Assembly (NCBI GenBank): GCA_016801845.1
Contig: CM028923.1
Span: 17,964,679-18,028,678 of the forward strand
Length of the DNA stretch: 64,000 bases
Reading direction: 5' to 3'
Source: Polydactylus sextarius
Lineage: Eukaryota; Chordata; Actinopteri; Polynemidae
Each line of letters opens with the position of its first letter. Position 1 is the first letter of the stretch. The notes below the pieces were generated by a model. That model was not told where the DNA came from, did no database searches, and saw only the letters and a program-made list of their open reading frames with translations. Shown here piece after piece: positions 1 through 12,500 of the stretch. The position numbers were made by a program, and so were the translations under genes.

Positions 1-702
1 CCATGTTTCTCGCAATATAGGTTTTGATTTTTTTGTATTTATATTATACCTAATTTATCTTTAATTAAGTAGTCTATATGATCAGAAGCAGAGCCTAAGA
101 TTCCTGTTGATAGGAAATGTTTGGTTCGGTCTCATTACCAACCCTGTGGTTGTATCACAAGTGGATTAAGTTCCTGCTGCTTATCCAATATTTCCTGCTG
201 TTTTTATTTCACATTTAAAGGCTTAAAGTTGTGAAACGTGGGAATGATTTTTATTGTGGAGGATGCCGACAACAAAAATGTATGGATCAGAAAGAAATAC
301 ACAGACTTTGATGGAATGTCTGGTAGTAGCTGACTCCATCAGCATGTTGTTCAGAGCGGTTTTGTAGTTTCTAAAGAAAGAATTAGATCTGTGACAAACT
401 TTGTTCTTTTAAGATTAAGACTCCTTCTTCAAGTACTATGACTTGATTCACATTCAATTTTCCCCTCAATGTGGCCCGAATATTTTTGACATAATTCTGC
501 TTTCTTATTATTTGACATCAATTCAACAACAAATCTATTTTTTTATTAGATCAATCTTTCTGTAGCTGTGTCAAATGTTGTCAAAGGTTTATTGTCAAAT
601 TACCACTAACTTTTGAAGAAGTTGGTTCAGGCTGTGGGTTCAGTTTGTGTTAGCTTTATATTCTCAGGTGGCTTATTTAACGTGGCTGGTCTGACACTGT
701 AC
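1..702 (-). other. vezt intron 4, partial; no exon seen
   Basis: The stretch is AT-rich. I searched the minus strand for the vezatin membrane segment that should follow exon 4 and did not find it, so the next exon is probably outside the window. Confidence 0.5.
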
Positions 703-887
703 CATAGTGAAGGCCATGCAAGGAGGCTCGGTCTGGGCAAGGTGCTGGCTCGGCTTGGTGAACCAGAGGGCGAGGAGGTGAGGGTGAGCAGGTGCGGGTC
801 CAACAGCTCGATCAGCTCCACATCCTCCTGCAGCAACACGTCCTGGTCCAGAATGCACCTCACTGAGTACTGGCCAAACATGCAGTC
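703..887 (-). CDS. vezt: vezt coding exon 4
   Basis: The acceptor is CATCTTGCAG and the donor GTACAG. It encodes DCMFGQYSVRCILDQ, then DVLLQEDVELIELLDP and a Ser/Pro-rich tail ending SLLAWPSL. It stops after two bases of a codon (TG), which would become Trp with the next exon, matching the Trp just before the human membrane segment. No following exon is recognisable in 1-702. Confidence 0.9.
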
Positions 888-3800
888 CTGCAAGATGAAA
901 AAATAAAACCTCTCAAAATTAAACAGAGCTGGAGGTGATTGGTTCCAGTTCCTGCATTCCTTTGTGTTTGCCTGTTGTTCCTACCAGCTGTTGCTCCAGC
1001 TTGTGAAGTGCAGTCGCCTGGTGAATTGGGCTCCATCTCCACAGAGTCTCAGCCAGTCCCCACACCCAGCCTCTCTACAATTCACACACAGGAGTAAGAT
1101 CAGAATGTAGTCAATCAAAAGGGACCCCACTGCAGTTTTATGTAGCACTTTCAATTATTTTATTTCCCAGCGGATCAATAAAGCTGAAATCTTCCATGTT
1201 CACAGCCGAATACATTCACCTGCAGGTCTTGGAGTCATTCAAGTGTTCTTCCTCTATCTGTGAGTGCTCTTCCCAGGAATCACCCACACCAAAAACAAGT
1301 GTGCATAAATACTCCCTCATGGTCAAAAAGAGTATCCCTGGAGACAAAGTCTTTCAGGCAAAAACAATAATTACAATGTGTGTGTAAAACACCCACTCTC
1401 TGGTCTTATATAGCTGCACCATGGCACAGAATCCACATCACTGCTTCACTGCATTATAACTACAAATGTCTTCAGCATCAATAAAACTCAAAGTTTTACT
1501 CACTTAAAATAGACTGTTGTCAGACAGAAAGTTTGTTGGAAAGAAAGAGTTTGTTGCCTTTCAGTGGAGACACACTGCAGACACTTCACACAAACACACA
1601 TTTCTGTTTCCACTTCCTTGGAGTGTGTGTGTATTCCCGGCACCAAGTGTAAACAGACTAAGGCATACAAAGTTTTCAAGTGCACTGACATTTCAGAACA
1701 GAACAAACTTTCAGGCTTTGAAAAATGTTGCAGGGTTTTTCACAAAGAGCAAAAAAAAAAAAAAAAATCCTGAACTGAGTAAAGCTTAAACATGAGCCTA
1801 ATCTACACAATCTGTTCAGAGTTTGTTGCACAAGTGGCATAGGTTTAAAAAGAGTGACTGGTTTGAAAGTTGTTTGTGTGTCGAGATTTCAACTTCAATG
1901 ACATTGCTTATTCTTTTCTGATTGGTTAAAACTGTAAAAAGTTGAGGTAAAATCATGGTAAAAACTGAGGTTACTGATCTTGACTAAACCTCTAAACAGA
2001 CACACATATATACATGCATACACACAGACAGATACACACGCACATTCTGATTTCCATAACTTCAGGGGACATTTCAATGACTTTCCAGGAAACCCTAGAG
2101 GTCTAAATTATTGCTACCACTTGTCTAACCTTTATCTAAACCTGACCCTAACCTTAAGTCATGTCTTCACCTTAATTTTTTTTTTTACATTACGCTTGCT
2201 TTTCCTCCCCATAAGGGAAACAGGTCCCCATAACATGAGTGTATAAACAGATTTAAGCTGGGAAACCTGAGAGACAGACTCAGACAAAAAAAAAAAAAAA
2301 AAAAAAAAAAATCGGCCCTGGCATTGTAACCCAAACTGGCATGAGGCCCAGCCCATCCCCTTTAACTCAGCTGGTAAGAAGTTGTGCTCTGAAACCAGAG
2401 ACCCAAGTTCAAATCCAGTTTATGACAGACTGTTACATGCAGGCGGTGGATGTATAGTTTGACCCTGTACTGTTCAGAAAAACTAAACCTTGCTCTGTTG
2501 ATGAGAATGAGGTGTTCATCCCTCAATTCCAAATTTCTCCAGTCACCAGGAAACCGGTTGCAGAAGCATGACCCGAAAGATTTCCTGTTTCATCCAAATC
2601 GCTCATCCTCCCCAGCTCCTAAAAACAACTGCGCACCAGAGAGGAAACATGACACATATGGAAAGTTCCTGAACGAAGAAAACACAACACCGTTACCCGG
2701 AGGCAGGAAGGGGAAGAACAAGAAGAGGATGAGATGTTGTCATGCGCTTCCTAGGATGTGTAAGTGTTCAGACTGAATCACAGCTCCACTCATGCTGTAG
2801 TCATTACATTAGACTGATGCCTGCGCCATTGTACGTTTACAGAATTAATCCTTTGATTGCGCATTTGAAATACAAACAAGATGTTTAAAACACACACACA
2901 CACAGGCAGTCAGACAGAAAGCAGGGAAAGTCTCACTAATCACATTTGGACTGTGTCTTCTAAAATCAGCACAACGGTAGGAGACAGATAAGATGAGGGA
3001 GATCTGCTGTGTGCGACGGCAAAAAGGGACCCTCTCTTGCCATGACTCTATAATCCTGTGTGACTGAGATGAAAGATACGAACCAGTGCACACATAGGCT
3101 GAGACTGACTGTTGGAGTCAGTGGTCAAATAGGGGTTTTCCGTAATACTATTCTATCACCACTCGGCTCGGCTCAACTCTACTCAGTTTTTTTGGTTTTC
3201 CATTAGGGATTGAACCTGGTGCTGTTTTTGGTACGCTGGCAAGGTACTAAACTCTCTTTTCCACCACACTGTTCTAGCGCGACTCTGCTCGACTTGATAC
3301 CTGACACAAAAATATAAGTAAACATTAATGGAGGACATCAAGGTGATGCCGCACTTAGCTTACGACAATGTAGGCTGTTACTGGTGTTTAAAAATAGCGG
3401 TTGATTATTGTGTTGATGCTCTCTCAACATGCCACACAATACACACCCTGTATAAACTCTGAATTTCTCCAAAATTGTTCATAGTCATAGAAAGGTGACT
3501 AATCAAAAACTATATAACCATATCAAAAAGTTGAATACCACATTAACAGACTGGATTTGTGTTTACAATTTAAAGTTTGAATGGTGTCTCTAGGTGAAAG
3601 TATGCCAGAGCAGTAGATGTTTGAAAAAGTTTTTCACCTCATCCCATTCATTTCCAGTTGGATATTTTTCACATTTTCTCACACATTACATCACAAAAAT
3701 GTTTTGTATGGGGAAAAGTAGTAGCACTCCAAGTTTGATCGAGTGGTACGTTTTGATATATAATTTGCCTAGTTGCGCTCAAAGGTTATATTTTGTATTA

Positions 3801-5373
3801 TGAATCAAAAAAAGGTACGGAAGAATGAGAAGAAGCACTGGTGGTGGAGCATGTGTGATTTCTGATAAACTCACTTTAGTTTTCTGTGGATCTTCATCAG
3901 GAGAGGGGAGGTCTCCTTCTGGTCCACCATATTCCTCCTCCTGCGATGCTGTCGGACATGCCTCAAAGTCGGTGTGGCCTAGATCATGCAGATACTGGAA
4001 AAGAGGAGAGTTCTGCAAAGAGAAAGAGATCCAAGCAAGAAAGATGAGGTTATATTAGTATCAGATTATTATGATTATTAGGTCACTGGTTTTATCTGGG
4101 TTGATCTGATTTTTTTTCCTACTGTGAATCAAAAGGTGTTCTAACACTGATAAGTGAGAAAAGGCATCACTGAGATCATCCACTTCCTTACAAGATTCAC
4201 TGACCTCACCCACACCCCCATCTATCCTCAGTGCAGCTTCTTCCTGTTCTAGGAAGAATGCTGTAGAGCCTACATGCCCCCACATGTGAACATGTAAAAT
4301 GTTGCATGGACTGCATTTATACAGCACATCTTTAGTCTTCTGATTCCCACCCAAAGCACTTAACGCTACCATGAATCATCTACCCATTCAAAAAGCCTCT
4401 ACCTAAACAGTGTGCGTTTGGTGCTACTAACATTCACACACAACTCATACAGAATTTCATCATACTGTCTTCTGACCTCATTGTGCTCCAAAGTGTCCTT
4501 ACCTATTCCCACTTGGTTGCATGGAGGCTTAACACTAAATATAAGCATGAGTTGTATGTTATTATCAGAGCTTCTTGCTGAGGTAAATACAGGCGACGCT
4601 GATTTTGTAGTGGACAGAGGAAGCTCAGAAGCAAATCAGCCAAAACATAAGCAATAGGAAAGCAAACATCCCCATGTTACAATTAAGCCCAATAGATGCC
4701 TGACCCACTTCTGCGATGCACTGTGAGCATCTCTGCTGTGTTTGCCACTGAACAGCTGCAGCCCAAGTTCCTGCAATGAACAAACACCATATAACGCAAA
4801 TCGAGACAGCCTTTAAACACCGAAAACGCTACTCACATGCATTGTCACAGTAGGTCGCAGCTCATGATGTCACCATCCAGAAGCAGGTACGCGTTTCAGT
4901 GTGTATGTGTGTGTGTGTCTATGTGTGTGAAAGAGAGAGTGTCTGAGTGTATTTTTCCAGAACCGACGCAATGGATCTGGTCATCCACCCCACCACCAGC
5001 AATCGGTCTGCTAATGATGAAACACCAGCAACAAACGGCGCACACCCCGGCCCAGCTCAGCCGCCCTCATGACCAGCAAAGCCGCTTGGCACTAAAACAT
5101 AAGCACCCCAGCCAGATATTTGGATTTATGTTGCGCTGACAGTGTGTGGAAACACGGCTAACGACCGCTAATGTTAAGCTAACATGTTGCCTAACGTAGC
5201 TCGCTAAGCTTAGCTAGCGTAACTCGCTAAGCTAGCCGCTAGTCAGCGCAGGTGACGGCCCGGCTATTTACCTCAGATATCAGGCGGGTATGACAAAGCA
5301 AGTCTCAATACACTAACAGGTGGCGAAAAGTACAAACCTCAAATACCACATCTTCATCGAACTCCTCAGTCAT
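703..5373 (-). CDS. vezt: vezatin, 5' part (four coding exons; gene continues left of the window)
   Basis: Vezatin is a transmembrane protein of adherens junctions that links cadherin-catenin complexes to myosin VIIA. Four exons join in frame on the minus strand: 5373-5338, 4012-3875, 1074-985 and 887-703 (449 nt, 149 codons plus two bases). Every junction is GT-AG and the phases agree. The product starts MTEEFDEDVVFE, continues NSPLFQYLHDLGHTDFE and reaches the hallmark VLLQEDVELIELLDP. I recognise all three as close to the human vezatin N-terminus. The last exon ends inside a Trp codon, just before the membrane segment, which must lie beyond position 1. The middle of exon 2 and exon 3 are much less conserved than the flanks. 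The gene is head-to-head with fgd6, as in human. Identity is very likely; exon 3 is the least certain exon. Confidence 0.9.
985..1074 (-). CDS. vezt: vezt coding exon 3
   Basis: Thirty codons lie between acceptor AATTGTAG and donor GTAGGA. The product contains LAETLWRWSP and LHKLEQQL, which align loosely with human KVAETIKSW and LLHKL. Phase 0 on both sides joins exons 2 and 4 without a frame change. It is too short to stand out as an open frame and was found by frame-matching between its neighbours. Confidence 0.7.
2000..2270. repeat. dispersed repeat, copy 1
   Basis: The segment running from the CA-rich start through CTTTCCAGGAAACC, TAACCTTTATCTAAACC, AAGTCATGTCTTCACCTT and CCATAA...GAGTGTATAAACAG recurs in the same order and orientation near 45040-45300. 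It also resembles sequence often seen in fish introns. Class unknown. Confidence 0.7.
2286..2430 (+). repeat. tRNA-like SINE relic beside an A-tract
   Basis: A run of 26 A (2286-2311) is followed by sequence with an A-box-like TAACTCAGCTGG (2363-2374) and a B-box-like GTTCAAATCC (2407-2416), at spacing normal for a tRNA. A short complementary arm lies between the boxes. No acceptor stem forms, so it is read as a degraded tRNA-derived SINE and not a working tRNA gene. Confidence 0.5.
3130..3300. repeat. MITE-like fish repeat fragment
   Basis: The motifs GGTTTTCC, CGGCTCGGCTC and TTTTCCATTAGGGATTGAACCTGG, with a second GACTCTGCTCGACTTG arm, match my memory of a common non-autonomous fish DNA element. 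The boundaries are guesses. Confidence 0.4.
3875..4012 (-). CDS. vezt: vezt coding exon 2
   Basis: The acceptor is CTTTGCAG and the donor GTGAGT follows an AAA codon. The 46 codons begin NSPLFQYLHDLGHTDFEACP, the conserved vezatin N-terminal block, then run into an acidic Glu/Asp/Pro-rich stretch. An in-frame read-through past the donor is intron. Confidence 0.9.
4013..5337 (-). other. vezt intron 1; nothing further recognised
   Basis: No exon or named repeat is seen. A short TG-rich patch lies near 4900. The right end (5150-5337), with repeated GCTAAC/GCTAGC motifs, is GC-richer and probably belongs to the vezt 5' region. Confidence 0.4.
5338..5373 (-). CDS. vezt: vezt coding exon 1 (start exon)
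   Basis: The exon encodes MTEEFDEDVVFE, 12 whole codons, followed by donor GTTTGTAC. The ATG complement is at 5371-5373. The next exon resumes with NSPLF, as the human protein does after VVFE, which fixes both the start and the splice. Confidence 0.9.
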
Positions 5374-6511
<1,138 letters not shown>

Positions 6512-6521
6512 ATGAGCACAG
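6512..6521 (+). CDS. fgd6: fgd6 coding exon 1 (ten-base start exon, proposed)
   Basis: ATG AGC ACA G is followed by GTTTGT, a usable donor. Joined to exon 2 it gives MSTG, then [12 protein letters not shown]. Human FGD6 has a similarly short leader before KKPPVAPKPKF. The G at -3 is favourable. The phase fits exactly, but an exon this small could be mis-placed. Another upstream ATG-donor pair in 6200-8370 would change only the first few residues. Confidence 0.55.
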
Positions 6522-9500
6522 GTTTGTTGTGGAGGAGCCAAAACTCCTTCTCCGGCAGGATACATTTAAACACACATTTTCTTTCTGTACGTTCCGTCTT
6601 TTTAAAGAGTTTAGCCACAGAAAAATAATACACCTGAAATGTGAGCGTTGTAACGGTCGATAGCATCCACTATTTTTCCTCAGCCCAAGTTAAATTACAG
6701 TTTTTCTTAATAACAGCTTTCACAAAAAGATATATAAAAAAGACTGCGCGTCGGTTTAGGTGCTTTCTGAAAAATTACCATCATTACTCACGACCAGAAA
6801 TGTCCCTTCTCCGTTTGTTATTACAGCCTCCGTTTGCAGCCGGAGGGGGTTAAATCCTTTGTCTTAAAACATCTGTCCTGCTGTTGATGCAGCGACACTC
6901 AATAACTAGCTACCGTTTTAACAGCTCATTTAAAACTATTAACAGTAGCTCAGAATAACAGAAAAGTGAAAGTCTGTGTTAGCTGCATTTGTACCATAAA
7001 GTTTTCTGTTTGTTTTTCCATCGCTGTGGGTTTAGAGCAGATACCTGGCGTTGTGCCGTGCGGCGAAAAACAAAAGGCCGAATTCCACTTTAAAACCTGG
7101 CATTTTACGGTTTCCTCCGTTACAGGTGGGATTATAACCACCAACATATGTAGTTTATTAACTTTACTTATGTCTCAAGCACGTAATTGCAAATCCGGCT
7201 TTTTTATTTTTTTTATATAATTGACCAAAATAACTATATGGTCACTATGCAGATCAACTCTCTGCTCACCACCGTCGTCCACCATGAGTTTTGCTGAGTG
7301 ACTTTTGATGTACCACTACTTTAAGGTGGACGTTTCTAACAGAAGGTGAGCCGAATTGAAAACAGGTCTCGATGATTAATATGGCAATTAATGGCTCTCC
7401 GCTCACGTAAGGTCATTTGTTTACAAGCTTAAAATGTTTTCTAAATGTGGCATCGTTGAACGGAGTCTGGAGCGAGGCTAGTGTGTGGAAGCATGTATCA
7501 GGGGCAGAGTGGGTTCTTGGTTTGTTGGCCTTTTCGGAAACATCCGCTCGATGACTCCACTTCTCGTGGTGTCGGCTAGCCAGAAGGTTTCAGCGGAAAA
7601 AAACACGGCCTATGTCATTTCACAGCCTTTTATTAGTGTAGAGACCGTTTTTTTTTAATTATTTGATTTTATTTTAAACCTTATTTAAGCACATTGGTCG
7701 CAGTGATACACTGACTGTCACACCAAATATTATGCTTTTCATTTATTTGAAATAAGAATGCAGCAGTTAAGAACAGAATTAATTTACCTTAACTCACATG
7801 ACCCAAATCAATAATTCAAAGCATGTTCTATAGACATTGTTTTTAAAAAGAAATTGGTAAAAGCAAGAAAACAAGCAAAACAGGAACACATAACAGAAAC
7901 ACGGCAGTTTTATCCTTAATATTATTTGCTGCTACAATTTAATTTACACAAGAATTAGAAAAATACCAGGGCAGACAAGATGCACTGATTTAACTGAGAA
8001 GTGAATAATTCAGTTTAACTTTGTGAAGCCAGTGAAATGTAAGATACAGTGTTTTCAGTGAATTGGGTAATTGCAGTGTTGTAATAAAAAAAAAAAAGAT
8101 TTTTTGAGTGTCAAGAGTTTGAATTTAAAGAAACTAGATAGTTTTTTTTTTAGATCTTCAAGCTGATTGTGATCTCATATTTAGCTCCAGCCCTCACCTT
8201 ACACCCTTAAGGCCCATTTATGCTCTACATGTCACAGTGTCACCTGTTGACCTTGGTATTAACCACATCATGCAGCTGTGTGTTTGAGGGGGTGTGGCTA
8301 AAGTGTGCTAAAGCTCTGTGTGCTGCATCTGATTCATGACTGAATAATGTTTGACGACTCCTTCCTCTCTCTGCAGGTGTGAAGAAGCCTCCATTAGCTC
8401 CCAAACCTAAATTCCCCTCTGCTGCCACCAAACCTTTCCCTCCGCCCATTGCCCCCAAACCAGGTCTCCTCACCCAGTCTGCGGTCGTCTCTCACCCCTC
8501 TCCCCCAGACACCCTCAAGAGGGCGAAACCAGCTGTTGCCCCCAAACCGTGCATCCCCAAATCCACTTCCGCCTACTCTCCCCCTGTTTCACCCCCTCCA
8601 CTGAAACCCAGTGGATCCCTTATCTTATCTCCAGAACAGCAGGAAGCTTTAGACAATAGCCTTTTGCTACTTAATTCCAAAAATGGGATTTTATCAGATT
8701 CCAGCAAACGTGAATCGGACTACATCATCCCCACCTGCTCCTATGGGCTGCAGGACTGCTCCCAGTGTCAGCATCTAGAAAATGGAAATGTGATTGAGAT
8801 CAGAAGCGATTTGCACAAAGTTCTGTTGCACAACGGGATTTCTACAGAGAGTCTTACAGCAACAAGGCTGCAAGAGAAAGCAGAGCAGCAGGAGGAGAGA
8901 GGAGCTGCAGTGAAGGATGACAGTGGAGTGATTAGCAAAAAACAAAGGGATAAACCTCAAAGACAGAGACACCTAGATAGAGGGCTGGTAAACAAAGAGC
9001 CACAGAGGACTGAGGAACAGAAGGAGAAAACTCCAGAGGCTGCGAAACATCAGAAAAGTGCTGAGCATGATGTTTCAAAAGCCGACTATAAACCGCCCTG
9101 TGATGTTGCAGGCAATGTCATTGTCACCCCTCCTGAGATATCTGCAGAGTCCTGTCAGCTCGACCACACCTCTCCAACCAGGTTACAACTTGAGCTGCAG
9201 GTGCCCGCTGCCCCCAGCAAGCCTCTGCCAGTCCCACAGCCACGTAAAAATAAAAAGCCGGCCCTGGTGTGGCAGGCTGGTATTGAAGAAAGCGTTGACG
9301 ATCCAGTGGCGGAGACACGAGACAGTGAGCAGAAGTGGAATTTGTCTAGCCTGTCACTTAGTGCAGCAGGGGAGGAGCTCAAACAGGACACGAGCAGTGA
9401 GCCTTCACTCCAAAAAGACTCAGGTAATGGACATGATGAGCCCGATGCACCCATCCCCCCTCCTCGACAGACCTCCCTCTCGCCTCGCCTCCACAGGACA

Positions 9501-12500
9501 GTTCATATGCTCTCCTCTCTGAACAAAAACACCTCCCACTCCTTAGACGTGCTCTCGCAGCCCAACTCCATCAGCCACATAAAAGATGGTGAGGATCAGC
9601 GGATGGAGGAGGATGAAGAGGATGGGTACGGAGACTTCGAGCGGTACCCGGTTACTCACAGCCTGCCTAACCAGACCCGACTGGGCTGCCACCCACCACT
9701 GGCCAACACTAGGAAAGCCCTATCTGCTGAGGATGAGCTCTTGCCAAGAGCGCCACCGAGAAAACCTCAACGCCACAGCCTGCCAGCACCCCCACCACCT
9801 TCTATCTGCCCACCGGCACCTCCTCATGCAAACACCCCCATGAGGGAATTGCCTGCGCCCCCACAGGAGAAAACACCATGGCGCTTCACACGACCCTGTG
9901 TGACCTTCTTTAGCCGGCAGATGCCCACCAGGAGCAGTGTGCCGCCCAAGAGCCGAGCTCCAGCACTGGGGGGCAAACAGAGGGCGCAGTCCTTCTCTGC
10001 AGCTGACCTGGCAACCCGCGCCAGCTCTCAAAAGAGAAGCCTCTCTTTCCGGAAGCTGTTGGAGCTCCGGCTGTCTGTCAAGATGCTGCCAAAGCTGCTG
10101 GCCAAAGGGGGACAGTCCCTGGACTGTACCAGCATGGACTCAAATCAAGGCCAGAGAGGCCTGGAGCGACCCAAAAGCTGCATAGGAGAGGCTGATATCT
10201 GTAGTTTAGGTCAAGAGGGATCAGTGGAGTATGAGAACGTTCCTCTGTATGAGGAGATCCCTGAGTATATGAACCTGCCATTTCACAGTGGGAGGTGGCT
10301 GCATTTTCCTGACCCCGAGGACTCGGAAATCTACGAAGTCCAGGACCCATATCACCGATGCCAAGACCACGAATATGAGAGGTACTATATTTTGAATATG
10401 TTTTTAATGCAGCAACTATTAGCGATTGTTTTATTTTTTTATATAGCTTTAAATAGTGTGATATTTCATGGTAATTAGAGGGATTATAGATGACTTAGTA
10501 GAGAGAGGGATGACATGGAACAAAAACCTGTGCTGCTGCCTTAAAGGAAAAGTCCAGTGTTACAGGTATACTAGGTCTATTTACAGATGATAATGAGTTC
10601 ATACTTTGTGTTGGTAGAAAAATCACATCAATTAGATGAGTTTAGAGAAAGTTTGTGTTTTGCAATTTCAACTTAAAGAGTTATAACGGCAGTAGAAATA
10701 GAGTTGAGTGGAAACAAATCTCTATTCTTTAAACCACGGTAAGACTCAAAATAAAATTCGACTCCTGTTGTAGTGAGGAGAGGGTTTCTACAGACAAACC
10801 AAAGTGTGTTTAACTTTGTAAATGTACAGACAGATTCTATAGAAGATTGTTTATGAAGTTACTACATTACCTGAAGTTGTTTTCCTGTCGATGGCATTAC
10901 AAGTGGGAACCACTGCACGGTGCGGCAGGTTGCACAGGTGGCACCAGCAGGTTTCTGTCTTTTACAGCAGTGTGAAAGTTGGCCCACAATCCAGTTGCGT
11001 TGAATTTGAATAGAGCATTGATGTGCAGCAGGTCGGCCTGTTTTCCTGTGGGTTATTTTCAGTGGCCAGAGCAGGAAATGTTTGAGAATCACAGAAATGC
11101 CACACAGCTCTCTAGAACAGGGAAAATAAACCTACAGCAACGACCAGCCTCTTCCTCCACAGCCTGCCTCTAGCTGTGTTTAGCCTCTTCCTAACCTCAT
11201 CACTCCATTTTGCTCCTGTGACTCTGAGAAAGAATCTGACATTTTCAGATTTGTTTCGTCTTTTCAGTACACTTATGGAAAATCAGCTTTTACACAGGCC
11301 TGTATATTAAGGAAAAGCAACACTTTACATTATTAAATAACAGGACGCACGTTGTAGGACACACAAATCACAGTAACATAACATAACTCAGGACATAAGT
11401 TATTATAGGAAGATCTGCTGAATAGATGAACAAATTACTGGTTTGTAAACAAAAACATTCACATTCATTTCTTGGCTCAAACTGTATAGTAAGGTTTATT
11501 ATTATTTTATTAATATCCAGAGCAATGAAACAGTCAGCCCTGTACTGTGGGTAAATCATAACAGAGCTACAATCAGTTAATCTTCTAAATAAAATGATTC
11601 AACATATCATAAAACAAGGAAAAACAGAAAATCTCCACCCCTACATTAGCTATATTAGTTTATATTAGTTTATTTATTTACACCTTCTAGGGGCATAGGA
11701 GCATGAAAATAAACCCTGAATACACCATCATCTTTTAACAATTTTAATAAGGAACATTGCCTTTGAGAGGAAAAACAATTATGAGAGTGGACCGAAACAA
11801 CGAGCTAAAAATGCTCTTGTTTTGTGGACTACAACTAACACAGTTTACATCACATGTAACAGTTTGATCCATTGTTAATACAAACATTTTAATTAGTGCA
11901 GTTTGAGACGCATTTTGTTTAGTAAAGATCAACAAACAATTAATCCATCACCAGAATCTTCAGTTTTGAATGATTAGTGTTAAATCAAGAGGGACACTGC
12001 CAACTCTATTCAGATCCTATTGAATCACTCAGTTCTTAATCATTGACCCAACTTAGTTGGAGCTATAGTGTTTTCATACAGTGTGTCGAAACTCTGACTC
12101 AACACAAGTTAAACCATAGTCGTTGTAAGGTTAACCATTTTCTTTTCAATTCTTGATTGACATGCCAATGAAAATTCAAAATAAAAATACGAAATCTTCA
12201 GTATCCATCTTTATCACCAAATATTACATTGTCCATAATTGTAAACAAACTGTTTTGCCTGATGTCAAACAGATTAACTTACAGCGTTGTCTCAATGATA
12301 CACTGATTGGTCCACTAGAGATACCTCATTTCCGGAATCTCGCTGTGCCGGTCGTATTTCCTTCCACAGCAACAACAACAACGTGGCCACACGTCTCCTC
12401 TTTTGTTCTCGTCTCATTTGCAATAAAACAATTTGTTGTTCAACGTCAATCAGTTCCAATTCCAACAATTGCCTTCTCTCAGTCTGTCTCTCAGTCAGTC

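Larger units (their letters stand above)
1075..3874 (-). other. vezt intron 2 with repeat insertions
   Basis: This 2.8-kb intron contains a dispersed repeat (about 2000-2270), an A-tract with a tRNA-like SINE relic (2286-2430) and a fragment of a fish palindromic MITE (about 3130-3300). I see no further coding exon. Confidence 0.6.

Noticed and set aside
2357..2430. Functional tRNA gene
   Set aside because: Box-like motifs are present but no acceptor stem pairs; better read as a SINE relic.
9058..9522. 154-codon frame inside fgd6 exon 2 in another frame, with antisense frames nearby
   Set aside because: These are shadows of the real exon; the product has no recognisable features.
10382..10478. 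Continuation of the long fgd6 frame past 10381
   Set aside because: A good donor at 10382 and the exact phase match to exon 3 show this part is intron.
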